Shown here in pieces: positions 1 to 9,216 of a stretch of 64,000 nt of DNA. Both the position numbers and the translations under genes were made by a program. Within the stretch, counting starts at the first letter, position 1. Each line of letters starts with the position of its first letter. The stretch spans positions 55,160,841-55,224,840 of the forward strand of contig NC_088206.1 in assembly GCF_037126465.1 (NCBI RefSeq), given 5' to 3'. Origin of the DNA: Ornithodoros turicata. Taxonomy: Eukaryota; Arthropoda; Arachnida; Ixodida; Argasidae. The notes below the pieces were generated by a model that was not told the origin of the DNA, made no database searches, and saw only the letters and a list, made by a program, of their open reading frames with translations.

Positions 1-1798
1 TCTTTTTCCGTTTCACAGGAACGGGGACCCATCGTAAACAACAACAACTACATGAATGACGATGGGATGAGGAGATTCCATCGTAAAGTACCCTATAGAG
101 TCGATGATTTTCACAGCTCACTGGAACATCTTGCTGTAGACATTAGTGACATTAGTGTGCGTTGTACTTTCGTAGTCTCTCTTCTAAACTCAGTAACGAT
201 TTAACGGCATTGTAAATAAAGAGAAGCACGCGCATGTTCCACCCCGGCGGAGAAATCCTTGAGAAGTTTTGCGTTGAATCGCTCCATCCTTTCGTCGCGG
301 TTTCATTCCGCTCCGTCGTATCCAATATCTCTTCTCCCGGATGCACTGTGCAACAAAGCTACACCGAAAAACAGCAATTACAACCTTGTCCCACTTTCCG
401 AGCCTTTTCTAATCACTCACTGCAGTACAAAAAGCCTAGAAGATGGAGAGGAGCACACTAAAGTAGCCTACGTTATGAGACAGCTCTCACAAACAACCGA
501 GCGCGCCAGATGCCAACGGGTACTTGCCAAGAGCAGTCAGGCACAAAAACGGTGCAGGGCGAAAGCAATATCGAACCTCCTTTCATCCTCGCGTGTCCTT
601 AGCTCAACGTCCGTATATATATAAAAAAAAACAAAAAAAACAGCTACGCTACCGATACGTTGCTAAAAAAGAACGAAGGAAGAGCTTAAATGTGAAACAA
701 GCAGCCGAGTGCTCTTCAGCAATCTTCCGAGGAAGAGGGCACGATTTAACACCGGCCAGAATAAACACACGGCTCGGACATTGATGTATGAGGGGTGTAA
801 GCTAAAAGGAAAATCAAGATGGCGGCAGCTAGATTTATTATTACTCCCCCTTCTTGGAAGGGGAGGATTGCCGTTTTGGAAGAACAGCGTGTAAAAATGT
901 TGCGTTCACGAAAGGAACAAAGGGCGAAGTATAAAGGAAAGCAGAGTCGAGACAAAAAGATACGAGTTTTGTCCCGCTCGGGCGATAGGCACTTAAACCA
1001 AATTGGACGGGAGGGTGAGCTACGCAGTGCAGGGAACTGAGTGCATTGCTTCAGCTGTCGTGTTGTCGTCGTTGTGTTAGAGATTGCAGAACGAAATAGA
1101 AATGACTCGTTAGAGGAAATTGTGTGGTAAAGGGAAAGCGGTGCAGCGAAGAGCTTTCGTTTAGTTGTTTGTCGTTTCTAGTTTCACGATGTCAGTACTT
1201 TAAAAGAAAACTGACTTAGTGACTTTATGAACAACAACACTTTCGCAACCCTGACTGTCCCGCTGTGCAGCACACATCGTAATAACAAAAAAGAAAAAAA
1301 GGAAAGAAAAGAAAAAACTGCGCGGTCCCTCTGTTGATGTAACTAGGAGTAATTCCATGGCACCGCTGCTGGTTCGTTGAGCAGCTAAGAAATTTCGCGC
1401 GTACTTTAGAATTCTGGAAACGTCTCAATGACCACGCACGTTCACTCATCTCGCACTTTCGTGAGATCATTAGTGAACCATAAGCGATCTGATACAGAAT
1501 ACGGTGTTCCAAATGGGTCGCTCACGAATTGCCGTCGAAACTGAAGATCCGCTCCCACATACGACACGGAGCTGTTTTCGGTTGCTCTCTGTTTCGTTGT
1601 GCAGCAACATGATTGGCGCGTCCTTCATCCTTTGTCGACAGGCCTGTAACGTCGCTGTCGCTGCTCGAAGGGTCCCTCTTGCACGTTGCTGTCGCTCCAC
1701 ATTGACATGTTTTCCCTTCTGCTTGGTATTCTGTTCTTCAGGGAGAGGTCGCGATTCCTGATTGTCCCATGACCACCTTTTGTAGTAAATGTCTTTTT
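1..1798. other. Gene-poor stretch with no supportable coding region
   Basis: Open frames here are short, overlap on both strands and show no recognisable domain or codon bias. There are A-rich runs near 620-650 and 1285-1315. An ATG in a strong context (CAAGATGGCGGC, also a YY1-like motif) occurs near 815-830 and opens a 73-codon basic frame, but nothing supports it as a gene. The only recognisable repeat is the tail-like sequence at 35-110. Confidence 0.6.
35..110. repeat. Interspersed repeat fragment (retroposon tail family 1)
   Basis: A run of CAA triplets followed by a block reading ACTACATGAATGACGATGGG recurs, diverged, near 28250-28330. Related blocks (CAA-repeat, then a GATGAATGGGGA-type sequence) occur near 27913-28150. 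A triplet tract followed by a conserved block is what the antisense 3' end of a non-LTR retroposon looks like. The family assignment is inference; the recurrence is seen. Confidence 0.5.
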
Positions 1799-2431
1799 TA
1801 CAGGGTGTTTTTTTTTAGCCCTTTACAGAATTTTTATAAAATCCTATGAAAGCAGCATAGATGTTGTTTTGGCAGTTGAGTTCTAGGGCCAGGCGCACAT
1901 CCTCTGGAAGAGAGTATGTAACTACAAAATGACTAATTATCTGAAATTCATTAATTAACTTTTTAATTAGGGAATTTCGGGCAAAAGCGGGATAGGAGAT
2001 TGAGAGACAATACCCTCGTTGAACGCCATTCTACGTTAAAAAAACTCCTGAAACACGCACGTGCGTTAAAATATCCATCCCCGAATTTTGATATGCAAAT
2101 GAGCCGAAACCGAAAATGCGCGCGCAAGGAGCGCGTCACCCTCACCGACAGCGGCTTATCTGGATAGCAGATCAGTACTTACACCAATCATCTCCATCGC
2201 TCCTAAGCACGTGACCCTCTGACGTGGAATGAGCGCTGTGCGCCCTATGCTCCTGGTCGCTGCGGTTTCGGTTTCGGCTTATTTTCATATCAAAATTCGG
2301 CTATTCATATTTCAATGCACGTGCGCGTTTCTGAATTTTTGAAACATAGAATTGCTTTCAACGAATTGTCTCTCATCCTGCACTCTTAGAAAAAAGGGTG
2401 GAGCAGTTACACCTTTTCGGAGGTAATAGTA

Positions 2432-2679
2432 CACTCTTAAAAATGAACTTCACCGCATAGCACGCTCCTAGCCAACCATAATCTCGAATGATATCGTTAT
2501 CTGCCCTGATTTGTTGAAAACAGGAGGCGTACGCCTTTTTTGTGAAATTATGAACAGCATAAATGTCACAAAAAAGGCGCACGCCTCCCGTTTTCAACAA
2601 ATGAGGGCAGATAACGATATCATTCGAGATAATGGTTGGCTAGGTGCGTGCTATGCGGTGAAGTTCATTTTTAAGAGTG
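2432..2679. mobile_element. MITE family B, copy 1
   Basis: This 248-bp near-palindrome begins CACTCTTAAAAATGAACTTC and ends with the complement, flanked by TA on both sides (2430-2431, 2680-2681). The two halves are complementary along nearly the whole length (GGAGGCGTACGCCTTTTT on one side, AAAAAGGCGCACGCCTCC on the other), so the transcript would fold into one long hairpin. It is inserted in the family-A MITE. The short frames within it arise from the repeat and are not genes. Confidence 0.85.
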
Positions 2680-2716
2680 TAGTCGCATATGTTGTGCCTA
2701 AAAGGTTGCAAAGCTA

Positions 2717-2965
2717 CACTCTTAAAAATGAACTTCACCGCATAGCAAGCTCCTAGCCAACCATCATCGCGAATGATATCGTTATCTGCCCCGATTTGTT
2801 GAAAATGGGAGGCGTACGCCTTTTCTGTGACAATTATGAACAGCATAAGTGTCACAAAAAAGGCATACGCCTCCCGTTTTCAACAAATCAGGGCCGATAA
2901 CGATATCATTCGAGATGATGGTTGACTAGTAGTGTGCTATGCGGTGAAGTTCATTTTTAAGAGTG
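2717..2965. mobile_element. MITE family B, copy 2
   Basis: Same TIRs and same palindromic design as the copy 37 bp upstream, flanked by TA at 2715-2716 and 2966-2967. The host element's pre-insertion sequence can be read in the family-A copies near 8225-8250 and 21175-21195, where the target sits in the block GCTACCTCACTCTC. Confidence 0.85.
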
Positions 2966-3345
2966 TACCTCACTCTCAAAACAGAACTTCCCCGCATAGC
3001 ACATTGTCCCGCTTCTGATTCGGTGAGCGAGGGGGGCGTACGCCTTTTTGTAGCAACTTGGATATATGATAATTTCTTTTACCACCCTTTTACACCCTTT
3101 ATCAGACGCCATGTTGACTTATAGGTGGCAACTATAGAAGTTACCACCTTTTCACACCCTTTTTTCTTAGAGTGTGCTGTCTCACTTTTGCCGGAAATCC
3201 CCTAAGTAAGGAGTAAATTAATGAATTTTAGGTAATTAGTCATCTTGTAGTTCCATACTTTCTTCAAGAGGCCGAATAACTCAACTGCGAAAACGACATC
3301 TATGCTGGAACCTAAGAAGAAGATGAGAAAAACAAAAACAAAAAC

Positions 3346-3605
3346 AGAGTAAATAGGGACTAACTGGAAGTTTTACTCCTTTTTACACTTTTGCAAGCGT
3401 TCTTGCTATCTGGGTATGCTTCAATTACAGGGTTACTCTTCGAAGCTTGACGAACTCTTCAACACGAATTTCACATAGGGGAAAAAGAGTAAATGGAGAG
3501 TAACTCGAAGTTTTACTCCTCTTTTACGCTGTTTGAAGCGTTTTTGTTGTCTTGGTACGCTTCACGTACAGGAAAAAAAAAGAGTAAATGGAGAGTAACT
3601 CGAGG
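3346..3605 (+). repeat. Irregular direct repeats (GAGTAAAT ... TAACT)
   Basis: The block GAGTAAATgGrGAcTAACT occurs at about 3346, 3487 and 3582. The first two are followed by similar sequence containing GTTTTACTCC and GTATGCTTCA/GTACGCTTCA. The unit is not evenly spaced (about 141 and 95 bp). It lies in the segment that interrupts the right arm of the surrounding foldback element. Confidence 0.5.
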
Positions 3606-3994
3606 AACGTAGTGCTGTTGGAGCGTTAGGAATTACACCCTGTAACAGAATAACTGTCATACTCGAAATACGAAGTGTTACCATTACTATTCAAAAGGGT
3701 GATCTCACTGACAATATTTTTACACTCTTAAAAGAGTTGGGTATACGCGCTTTTTTTTCCCCCTTAGAGTGCGGTCTCATAGATTTTTTATTAAACAATC
3801 TGTAAAGGATTTAAAAAAAAACGCCTTCTATAGTCGCGGTGTCGTTATGCTCTGTGGATTACGGCTAGAGGCCCTTTCGGCTTACGATGGTCGTCCTCCT
3901 GGCTACGGTCCCTGAAATGGCTGTGATTGGCGGGGCTCCTGATCACTAGGTTACACTGATTAGCGATCACGCCATTGTCTTTGCGTTAGATTTG

Positions 3995-4062
3995 CGATAG
4001 TCGTGACGTTGCCCGCCTCAGTGTGGCCGACTACGGCAAGCAGTTTCTGGTTCAGGTTCAGG
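3995..4062 (-). repeat. Retroposon tail family 2, antisense
   Basis: The block GTCGTGACGTTGCCCGCCTC...GTGTGGCCGACTACGGCAAGC is the reverse complement of blocks at about 24105-24150 and 61300-61345, and is similar to 9015-9065. The same family is the 120-bp insert at 24072-24191, where its target-site duplication shows it to be a retroposed unit. Confidence 0.55.
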
Positions 4063-4085
4063 TTCATGTTCGCCTAATCCCTTTT

Positions 4086-4300
4086 GTATCAGGGCAGGCA
4101 CCACAAGGGTGCCACAGGCAATAGCTTCACCACTTTTCGCTAGATGGCGCTGCGTTTACCCTCCCCGTCTGCCTACTTAAGGTTTATCATAGCACGGGGC
4201 CAAAATAGCGTGTGTTGGGAACGTTGCTCCTAGATGAATTTGTCAATAAATAAACTCTATAGATCAGTGACTCCTGTGGACGACAAAGCATCTGTTACCA
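4086..4300 (+). repeat. Possible solo-LTR or retroposon 3' end
   Basis: The sequence has a GC-rich start, a TTAAGG TATA-like region and the polyadenylation-like CAATAAATAAACTC near 4241-4256, ending in TGTTACCA near 4298. This is the layout of a short LTR, but no partner LTR, primer-binding site or coding region is seen. The call is a weak inference. Confidence 0.2.
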
Positions 4301-4495
4301 CGCTGCTTCGTGAAGAAAAAAAATGCAGGACGGTTGCGATTGTGTAACGCGAATTTCAGCGGTAGTTGTTGTGCGTGGATGTTGCCACTTTTATATATGA
4401 CACTGATATATGCACAACTACCTTAGAGTGACGAGTACTGCCTTGTGATCTGTGAAGTGAGTGGTGATGTGTAGAGCATGTGTAGAGTGGTGATG

Positions 4496-4580
4496 TGTAG
4501 CGGGACAAAATTATTACTAAAATCGTGGCAAAAGCGGGACAGGAAAGGCCGAAAAATCGGGACACTTTGCGGGACAACGT
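4496..4580. repeat. Subterminal-type motif cluster (CGGGACA x4)
   Basis: Four copies of CGGGACA lie in about 80 bp with AAAAT/AAAAA between them. Short direct motif arrays of this kind are typical next to the ends of hAT-superfamily elements, where transposase binds. No opposite end was identified, so the element boundary is unknown. Confidence 0.35.
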
Positions 4581-5108
4581 ACCTATCTCTAAGTGTGTCA
4601 AAACTGCTTTTATTAGCTTCAGATTATTTTTGCTTGTTTTGCAACACCGATACCGACAGTCAACAGACAGAAGGAGACACAGGAGAAGAAGAGAGAGAAG
4701 CGGAGTGTTTATACAACTGATACGCCGAGAACTTCCGCTGTAAAAGTGTAGAAGGACTGAAAGCGTGGCTTTCTCCAGTACCAATCTCTTACGAGGTCAT
4801 TTTTACGGAATTAAGGAGCATCATTTGCTGCTTTGTGGATGAATCATTTTGCACAAACGCAGGCTGTATCCCATGAATTGAGTTTATACTAATGAAATAA
4901 CTTTCCTCAAAGATTTTTTTTTTTGTAAGACTACAATGTATTGTAACGAAACGCTAACGTGAATGCATTCGTAGAAAGCAGAAAACGTTCGCCACCTAGC
5001 TGCCTAAAAGGACAAAAAGGAGGAGTGAACGTGCTTGCCCGTGCCCGTTACCTTCCATTCAGAGCGGGGAGGAACCATCGGCAGCCAGGTTCGTTGCGTC
5101 TTTGAACC

Positions 5109-7352
5109 ATGTCCGTGTCCTCGGAAGAACTCCCGATGCAGTCGACACGGCTGCCCGGGAGAACCACTGAGAGCCCCCGGCGTAGCAGGCACTCCACTAC
5201 AGTGGTATACCTCGTCACGGCGAGTGCCGCCATCGTCTTCGTAGTGTCCGTGTTCATTGCCTTCTTCCCCTGGCGTACACTCATCCTAGGAGCCGGCAAC
5301 GACGTCCTCACCGTCGAAGAAGAAGACCGAGTCGAAAGCAAAGCGCCTGCGATCCTCCATGCCTTCCCAGGCGGCGACCCGGAGAGCAACGTCTGTCAGA
5401 CGGTCGCGTGCGCTAAGGAAGGCGCCGAACTGTTTAGACAGCTCGACTTCCACCAGGAACCTTGCGACGACTTCTACGAATACGTCTGTCGGCGGTGGGA
5501 AATGAACCACAGGCTGCCACCAGGAGTTGCGAAGATTTCAGTCGATGACATGCTTCTAGACGAGTACGAAGACCTGTTGACTCAGGTGCTGCAGAAAGGA
5601 CGACCTGGGTACGAAGCTGTGAGAGATATCTTTCTCCGGTGCCAGTACCCTCGAAAGGGAGATACGCACTGGTTGGAAACATTGAAGAGCGTGGGCTTGT
5701 TCCCGTTCCCTGTGGTTCATAATGAGGGAATGAAGATCGATTTTCTAGTTAAAGAACTATTGCGGCTTGGAGTTCAGCCCTACTACAGCGTATCGGTGGA
5801 AAGAGATACTGATTCACCGGAGCAAGCGTTCTTGTTATTAGGTGAACCAAAACTAATGATGGGACCCCTGAGGCTCGGGCTAGACATCGAGTACGCTTAT
5901 CTCGATGACGCTTTGAACGGATTTGTGCAGGAAATCGTAGATCAAAACCAGACTATTCAAAGTAACGTCCTGCAAATGGAACGATTCTTGTCCTCTTCTA
6001 TGGACCGTCATCCCATGGAAGGCATCGGTTTGCAAGATGAACTACTCGACGTTTCTGAGCAGTTTAAAGAGTTGAGCAGACGGGTACGAGAGGTTGTTGA
6101 AGACGTCTTCGGCACAGACCTCTCAAAGCGCCCGATAAAAGCAGCGTCCTTGAAATATCTCCACGCTATCGACAGCGGGGTTATCGAAAACGCAATGCCA
6201 CGATTTGTTAATTACCTGGCTTTCCGAGCTTTCGCCGAGTTGTCAGTGGACAACGAAGGAGACCACGGTGACGTCATGCGGCTCATCTATTCTCGCTACC
6301 CTGGTTACTCGTCGACGACGCCTGTGGACCGCCGCCGGTTCTGCGTACGCATGATGAACCGGTTCGAACCGAGCATATTGGCACACATCAGCATGGACAC
6401 AGCGGCCACCAAATTGGGTGGCAAATCTTCCTTCAACTCTGTTCTCGACCTTCTGGAAGTCATCTTTAACGAGACCCTCTACGAACAAAGTGGCTTTGAC
6501 TCAGACTTTCGGGACAGCATCACTAACAGCATCGCTGCTGTCAACTGGGAAGCCTTAGTTCCCGAGGCAGTTACTTCACACAACGAACTCTTCCGCCAGC
6601 TTATACTGATCTACGAAAGCGCGATCAGCTCCAAGGCAGTGATCGAAGGCTACATGAACCTGGCAACACAGTTTCGGTTCCGTGACTTCGCGAAGAAAGA
6701 CCTCGAGAAATGGGTTGGTTGGAGAAAAGGTTTACTGGACACATATGCAAGATTAGAGTCCCCGTTTTTGAAGCTCGAAATTCCATTGTCAGTTTTTAAT
6801 TTTATGAGAGACCCCGACGCATCGTTGGAGCGGTTCTCGCTGGCCCGTATTGGTCCGCGGGTGTACTACCCTCTCTACCACGCTGTCTACCACCTGGCGT
6901 ACAATTACGGTGTTGGCAAAAAGCCGTCTCTACTCACCTCCAAGATGCACGCTTTAATGGACTGTTTAGGCCGCCAGTACTCAAAGTTACGTTGGAAGGA
7001 CTCGAAGCGTCGCGTTGGCAGAAATACTTACTATTCCAACCTCCTGGACCACCTGGCTGTCGAGCCCGCTTATAGAGCGTACATGCGATATGCCGATCAG
7101 ATCAAGAAGAACGAGCGACTGCCGAAGCTTGAAAACTTGACGCCAAGGCAGTTGTTTTTCATCCACTATGCGAGAAGCTTGTGTGAAGTAAATAACGCAA
7201 CGTACCTGGACCGCATGCTGGACGAGGGACGTCTGGCACCCGCTTGGTACAGAGTCAATGGGGCGCTCAGGAACTTCAGACCCTTTGCGGATGCGTTTCT
7301 GTGCAGGCCGAATTCCTTCATGAATCCTATTCATAGATGCACACTGAAGTAG
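5109..7352 (+). CDS. M13 family (neprilysin-like) ectopeptidase homologue, predicted catalytically inactive
   Basis: A 747-residue protein from a single open exon. An in-frame TGA at 5103-5105, just upstream of the ATG, fixes the start. Residues 1-30 are cytosolic and basic (SPRRSRHS), and 31-53 form one membrane segment, giving type II topology. The extracellular part follows the M13 plan: C96, C101, C119 (CDDFYEYVC) and C127 at the start, then the helical N-terminal domain. Near the end come LTPRQLFF, the substrate-pocket motif RVNG and a terminal FMNPIHRC block. Active M13 enzymes use HExxH plus GENIAD. Here the aligned residues are HAVYH (591-595, Glu replaced by Ala) and SNLLD (643-647, zinc-ligand Glu replaced by Ser), and the NAYY region is not recognisable. 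Both histidines remain. Known enzymes cut peptides outside the cell; this one probably binds without cutting. AATAAA follows at 7381. A single exon could mean a retrocopy. Confidence 0.9.
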   Translation: MSVSSEELPMQSTRLPGRTTESPRRSRHSTTVVYLVTASAAIVFVVSVFIAFFPWRTLILGAGNDVLTVEEEDRVESKAPAILHAFPGGDPESNVCQTVACAKEGAELFRQLDFHQEPCDDFYEYVCRRWEMNHRLPPGVAKISVDDMLLDEYEDLLTQVLQKGRPGYEAVRDIFLRCQYPRKGDTHWLETLKSVGLFPFPVVHNEGMKIDFLVKELLRLGVQPYYSVSVERDTDSPEQAFLLLGEPKLMMGPLRLGLDIEYAYLDDALNGFVQEIVDQNQTIQSNVLQMERFLSSSMDRHPMEGIGLQDELLDVSEQFKELSRRVREVVEDVFGTDLSKRPIKAASLKYLHAIDSGVIENAMPRFVNYLAFRAFAELSVDNEGDHGDVMRLIYSRYPGYSSTTPVDRRRFCVRMMNRFEPSILAHISMDTAATKLGGKSSFNSVLDLLEVIFNETLYEQSGFDSDFRDSITNSIAAVNWEALVPEAVTSHNELFRQLILIYESAISSKAVIEGYMNLATQFRFRDFAKKDLEKWVGWRKGLLDTYARLESPFLKLEIPLSVFNFMRDPDASLERFSLARIGPRVYYPLYHAVYHLAYNYGVGKKPSLLTSKMHALMDCLGRQYSKLRWKDSKRRVGRNTYYSNLLDHLAVEPAYRAYMRYADQIKKNERLPKLENLTPRQLFFIHYARSLCEVNNATYLDRMLDEGRLAPAWYRVNGALRNFRPFADAFLCRPNSFMNPIHRCTLK

Positions 7353-7380
7353 TGAGAGACTTGCTGAGGTCCCTATTTGA

Positions 7381-7386
7381 AATAAA
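7381..7386 (+). terminator. Polyadenylation signal of the M13 gene
   Basis: AATAAA lies 29 bases past the TAG stop (7350-7352) and is followed by a GT/T-rich stretch around 7408-7425. This is the usual arrangement for a pol II 3' end, giving a very short 3' UTR. Confidence 0.6.
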
Positions 7387-7685
7387 GGACAATGATGTTG
7401 CAAGAGCTTGATCGTCTGTTTCAATGTGGGATGCAATAGAAGTGGCCACAGGCAATACCCTACTGCATTGATCGCTGTAATTTGGTGAAATTAGTTTCAC
7501 AATGAGGACAGCAGTGTACTCCTGTGTCCAGAATGGGGGGCAGTGCTTTCAGTGCATAACGTTGATGAGCTGGACTTTACAATGGATCAAGCAATGTTGT
7601 CGTAGTGACAGCGCGGCTAGTCGGCTCGTAGTAAGCGCTTGCTGACTATAGGACGGACAGGCAGACAAGGGACTAGCGCTCGCCT

Positions 7686-7997
7686 ATGCCGCCTCCGGTT
7701 TCGCGTACTGATGAACCAAAAATATTGGCTCACATCAGCATGGACACAACAATAGCAATGTGGGCTGGTTGTGCATCTTTATTTGGTAAAGGAGCGAAAA
7801 ACGGGGACAACATGAACCACACAGCAGCCTTGTGTCTTGTCGTTCATGTAAAAAGCGAGCATTGTGTGTTGTCGTTCACGTAAAAAAGAGCCTTTAATGT
7901 TGTCGTTCATATTGTCCGCGTTTTCGTCCCTTTGCCAAATGAGCATGGACTCACCAAATTGGGCGGCACATATTCCTTCAACTCCTTGCGCCAGCGC
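7686..7997 (+). pseudogene. Degraded M13 peptidase fragments, split by a MITE
   Basis: Two pieces resemble the gene at 5109-7352. Bases 7688-7750 match gene positions about 6330-6400, including the block encoding ILAHISMDT, with a 10-base deletion between repeated AACC sequences. Bases 7941-7980 match about 6390-6440 (CACCAAATTGGGTGG...TTCCTTCAACTC), then jump to sequence like that near 6590 (CGCCAGC). The reading frame is lost. The first piece could be read as a 65-residue frame from 7686, but it has no family structure beyond the shared nine residues. It is probably a relic of a duplicated paralogue. Confidence 0.65.
7782..7939. mobile_element. Small TIR element (158 bp)
   Basis: Imperfect terminal inverted repeats of about 35 bp: TTTGGTAAAGGAGCGAAAAA at the left, and the complement of TTTGGCAAAGGGACGAAAAC at the right. 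The interior carries three partial direct repeats of about 30 bp built on TTGTCGTTCA. A target-site duplication is not clear. It sits between the two peptidase gene fragments. Confidence 0.6.
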
Positions 7998-8144
7998 ATT
8001 CTAGCGGTAGTCCTTCGTCTGCCTGTTTGTCCTTGTATCTGTGGTAAGCGTTTACTTGTATAAGCGCAGTTTCCTGAAAGGTTAGGAGTACGGTCAACGA
8101 AAAGGATGTGTGGCGGGTTTTCCTAAGCCACCACAGTGGTGGCA

Positions 8145-8423
8145 CACTCTCAGAAAAAAGGGTGGAGCAGTTATACCTTTCAGGAGGTAATATTTGTCGC
8201 ACATGTTGTGCCTAAAAGGTTGTAAAGTTCTACCTGCTACCTCACTCTCTGCCACGAATGATAGGGTTACCACGTCTGATTCGGTGAGCGAGGGGGGCGT
8301 TCGCCTTTTTGTAGCAATTTGGATATATGATAATTGCTTTTACCACCCTTTATCAGACGCTATGTTGATCTAGGTGGTAACTATAGAAGTTACCACCTCT
8401 TCACACCCTTTTTTCTGAGAGTG
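8145..8423. mobile_element. MITE family A, copy 2 (uninterrupted)
   Basis: 279 bp with CACTCTCAGAAAAAAGGGTG at the left and its complement at the right (CACCCTTTTTTCTGAGAGTG). It is flanked by CA on both sides. It gives the empty-site sequence for the two insertions seen in copy 1. No coding potential. Confidence 0.8.
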
Positions 8424-8622
8424 CAGCTTGGAGAGTCCACTTGTCGCATGCAGTAAAAGCGACAATCGGGTCGCATTCGATGAGTCAACGTTGCATTCCA
8501 ACGGGAGATATTTCGTGGCATCCTGCGAGCAAACGTTGAATCAACTCTTCCAGGCATAGAATGTGGAAGGAATGTCAGCTGCCCATTGGCGCGAGACCAC
8601 GGAGTCCGTTACGCGTCTAATC

Positions 8623-9216
8623 CCTGGTTCACACTGCAACTTCTCTCCGTTGCGGGTACGGTGCAAATCAGTGCGGATGAGGTCATCGTACGACACGTTG
8701 TACAGAAACATGCGTTCTTGACACGGAAAACGCCTGTGTGCGATCAATCACGCCTCCACTCTTTCTCCGTCTATCTATATGTATCCATCTCCACTCTCCG
8801 TGCACCTTCGCTCATTGGTCAGCTGCGTAGCCGGTGGCAATCTGTAACACATGGAGCAAGCAAGAAGCCTTGTTCTCTCTCTGCAGAAGGCGGGTCTTGC
8901 TCAACGACCCCTCTAAAACTTTGCTCTCCCCGACGAACTCACGCACCCTCCACGCTTCTCCACCCTTCATCCCCTATCCTCCATCCGTTTTTTCTTCTTC
9001 TTTTTTTCTTCTTCCATAGTCGTGACGACGCCCACTTCTGTGTGACCAACAACGGCGAGCCGATCCTGCCATTACCCCCTCCCTCCGTACCACATGAAGT
9101 TCGTTCGAGCTCAACTCTTGCCGTGCATGTGCTATTCGGTTCGCCGTACTTCGTTGTCATGACAACCGTGCGGCGCCGCCTCCGTAACGCGTGAAAATGC
9201 AACAGTGTGAACCAGG
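8623..9216. mobile_element. TIR element with CCTGGTTCACACTG ends, containing a retroposon insertion
   Basis: CCTGGTTCACACTGCAAC at 8623-8640 is mirrored at 9199-9216 (GTGTGAACCAGG), and the adjacent GTTACGCG also occurs in inverted form outside or near each end. The interior contains a T/C-rich tract and the antisense retroposon block at about 9000-9065. An open frame of 202 codons spans the element, but it is made of low-complexity and repeat sequence and is not supported as a gene. Confidence 0.5.
9000..9066 (-). repeat. Retroposon tail family 2, antisense, with a T-rich tract
   Basis: TAGTCGTGACGACGCCCACT...GTGTGACCAACAACGGCGAGC matches the antisense of the family defined by the insertion at 24072-24191. 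It is preceded by a TTCTTCTTT tract, the complement of an A-rich or GAA-type tail. Confidence 0.5.

Larger units (their letters stand above)
2381..3175. mobile_element. MITE family A, copy 1 (interrupted by two family-B MITEs)
   Basis: Termini are CACTCTTAGAAAAAAGGGTG and its complement (CACCCTTTTTTCTTAGAGTG). The interior matches copies at 8145-8423 and 21096-21383, including the blocks GGAGCAGTTACACCTTTT and GTTGTGCCTAAAAGGTTG. Unlike those 280-290 bp copies it is 795 bp long, because family-B elements sit inside it at 2432-2679 and 2717-2965. It encodes no protein. Confidence 0.8.
1799..3830. mobile_element. Foldback/TIR element with nested insertions
   Basis: The outer ends are inverted copies: CAGGGTGTTTTTTTTT at 1801 and its complement ending near 3828, both next to a TA dinucleotide (1799-1800, 3829-3830). 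The left arm (about 1801-1990) matches the reverse complement of 3180-3320 plus 3776-3828. The right arm is interrupted by about 450 bp (roughly 3325-3775). A second, inner inverted repeat links about 2000-2120 with 2275-2370. The centre is occupied by the MITE at 2381-3175. No transposase is coded, so this is a non-autonomous foldback element, probably mobilised by a TA-targeting transposase (inference from the TA flanks). Confidence 0.65.
3831..5108. other. Intergenic, upstream of the M13 gene; repeat debris
   Basis: This stretch holds an antisense retroposon block near 4000-4062, an LTR-like segment near 4086-4300, and a cluster of CGGGACA motifs near 4500-4580. I see no convincing TATA box or upstream coding exon for the peptidase gene at 5109. 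The frames on both strands between 4356 and 4784 overlap and have no domain. Confidence 0.5.
7630..8075. repeat. Inverted-repeat pair flanking M13 gene fragments
   Basis: The segment around 7630-7688 (GGACGGACAGGCAGACAAGG...TAGCGCT) reappears in inverted orientation around 7995-8070 (TAGTCCTTCGTCTGCCTGTT...AAGCG). Between the arms lie two pieces similar to the peptidase gene and one small MITE. The arms could be two oppositely oriented repeat copies, or the ends of an element that captured gene sequence. Confidence 0.5.

Noticed and set aside
259..624. 121-codon frame near the window start
   Set aside because: Several overlapping frames of similar length on both strands, no recognisable motif, ends in a repeat-like A-rich region.
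819..1040. 73-codon basic frame starting in CAAGATGGCGG
   Set aside because: Good start context but no similarity recognised. The YY1-like motif alone is not evidence of a gene, and a minus frame covers the same bases.
8586..9194. 202-codon open frame on the plus strand
   Set aside because: It lies entirely within a TIR element and runs through a T/C-rich tract and an antisense retroposon. It has no domain and no codon bias.
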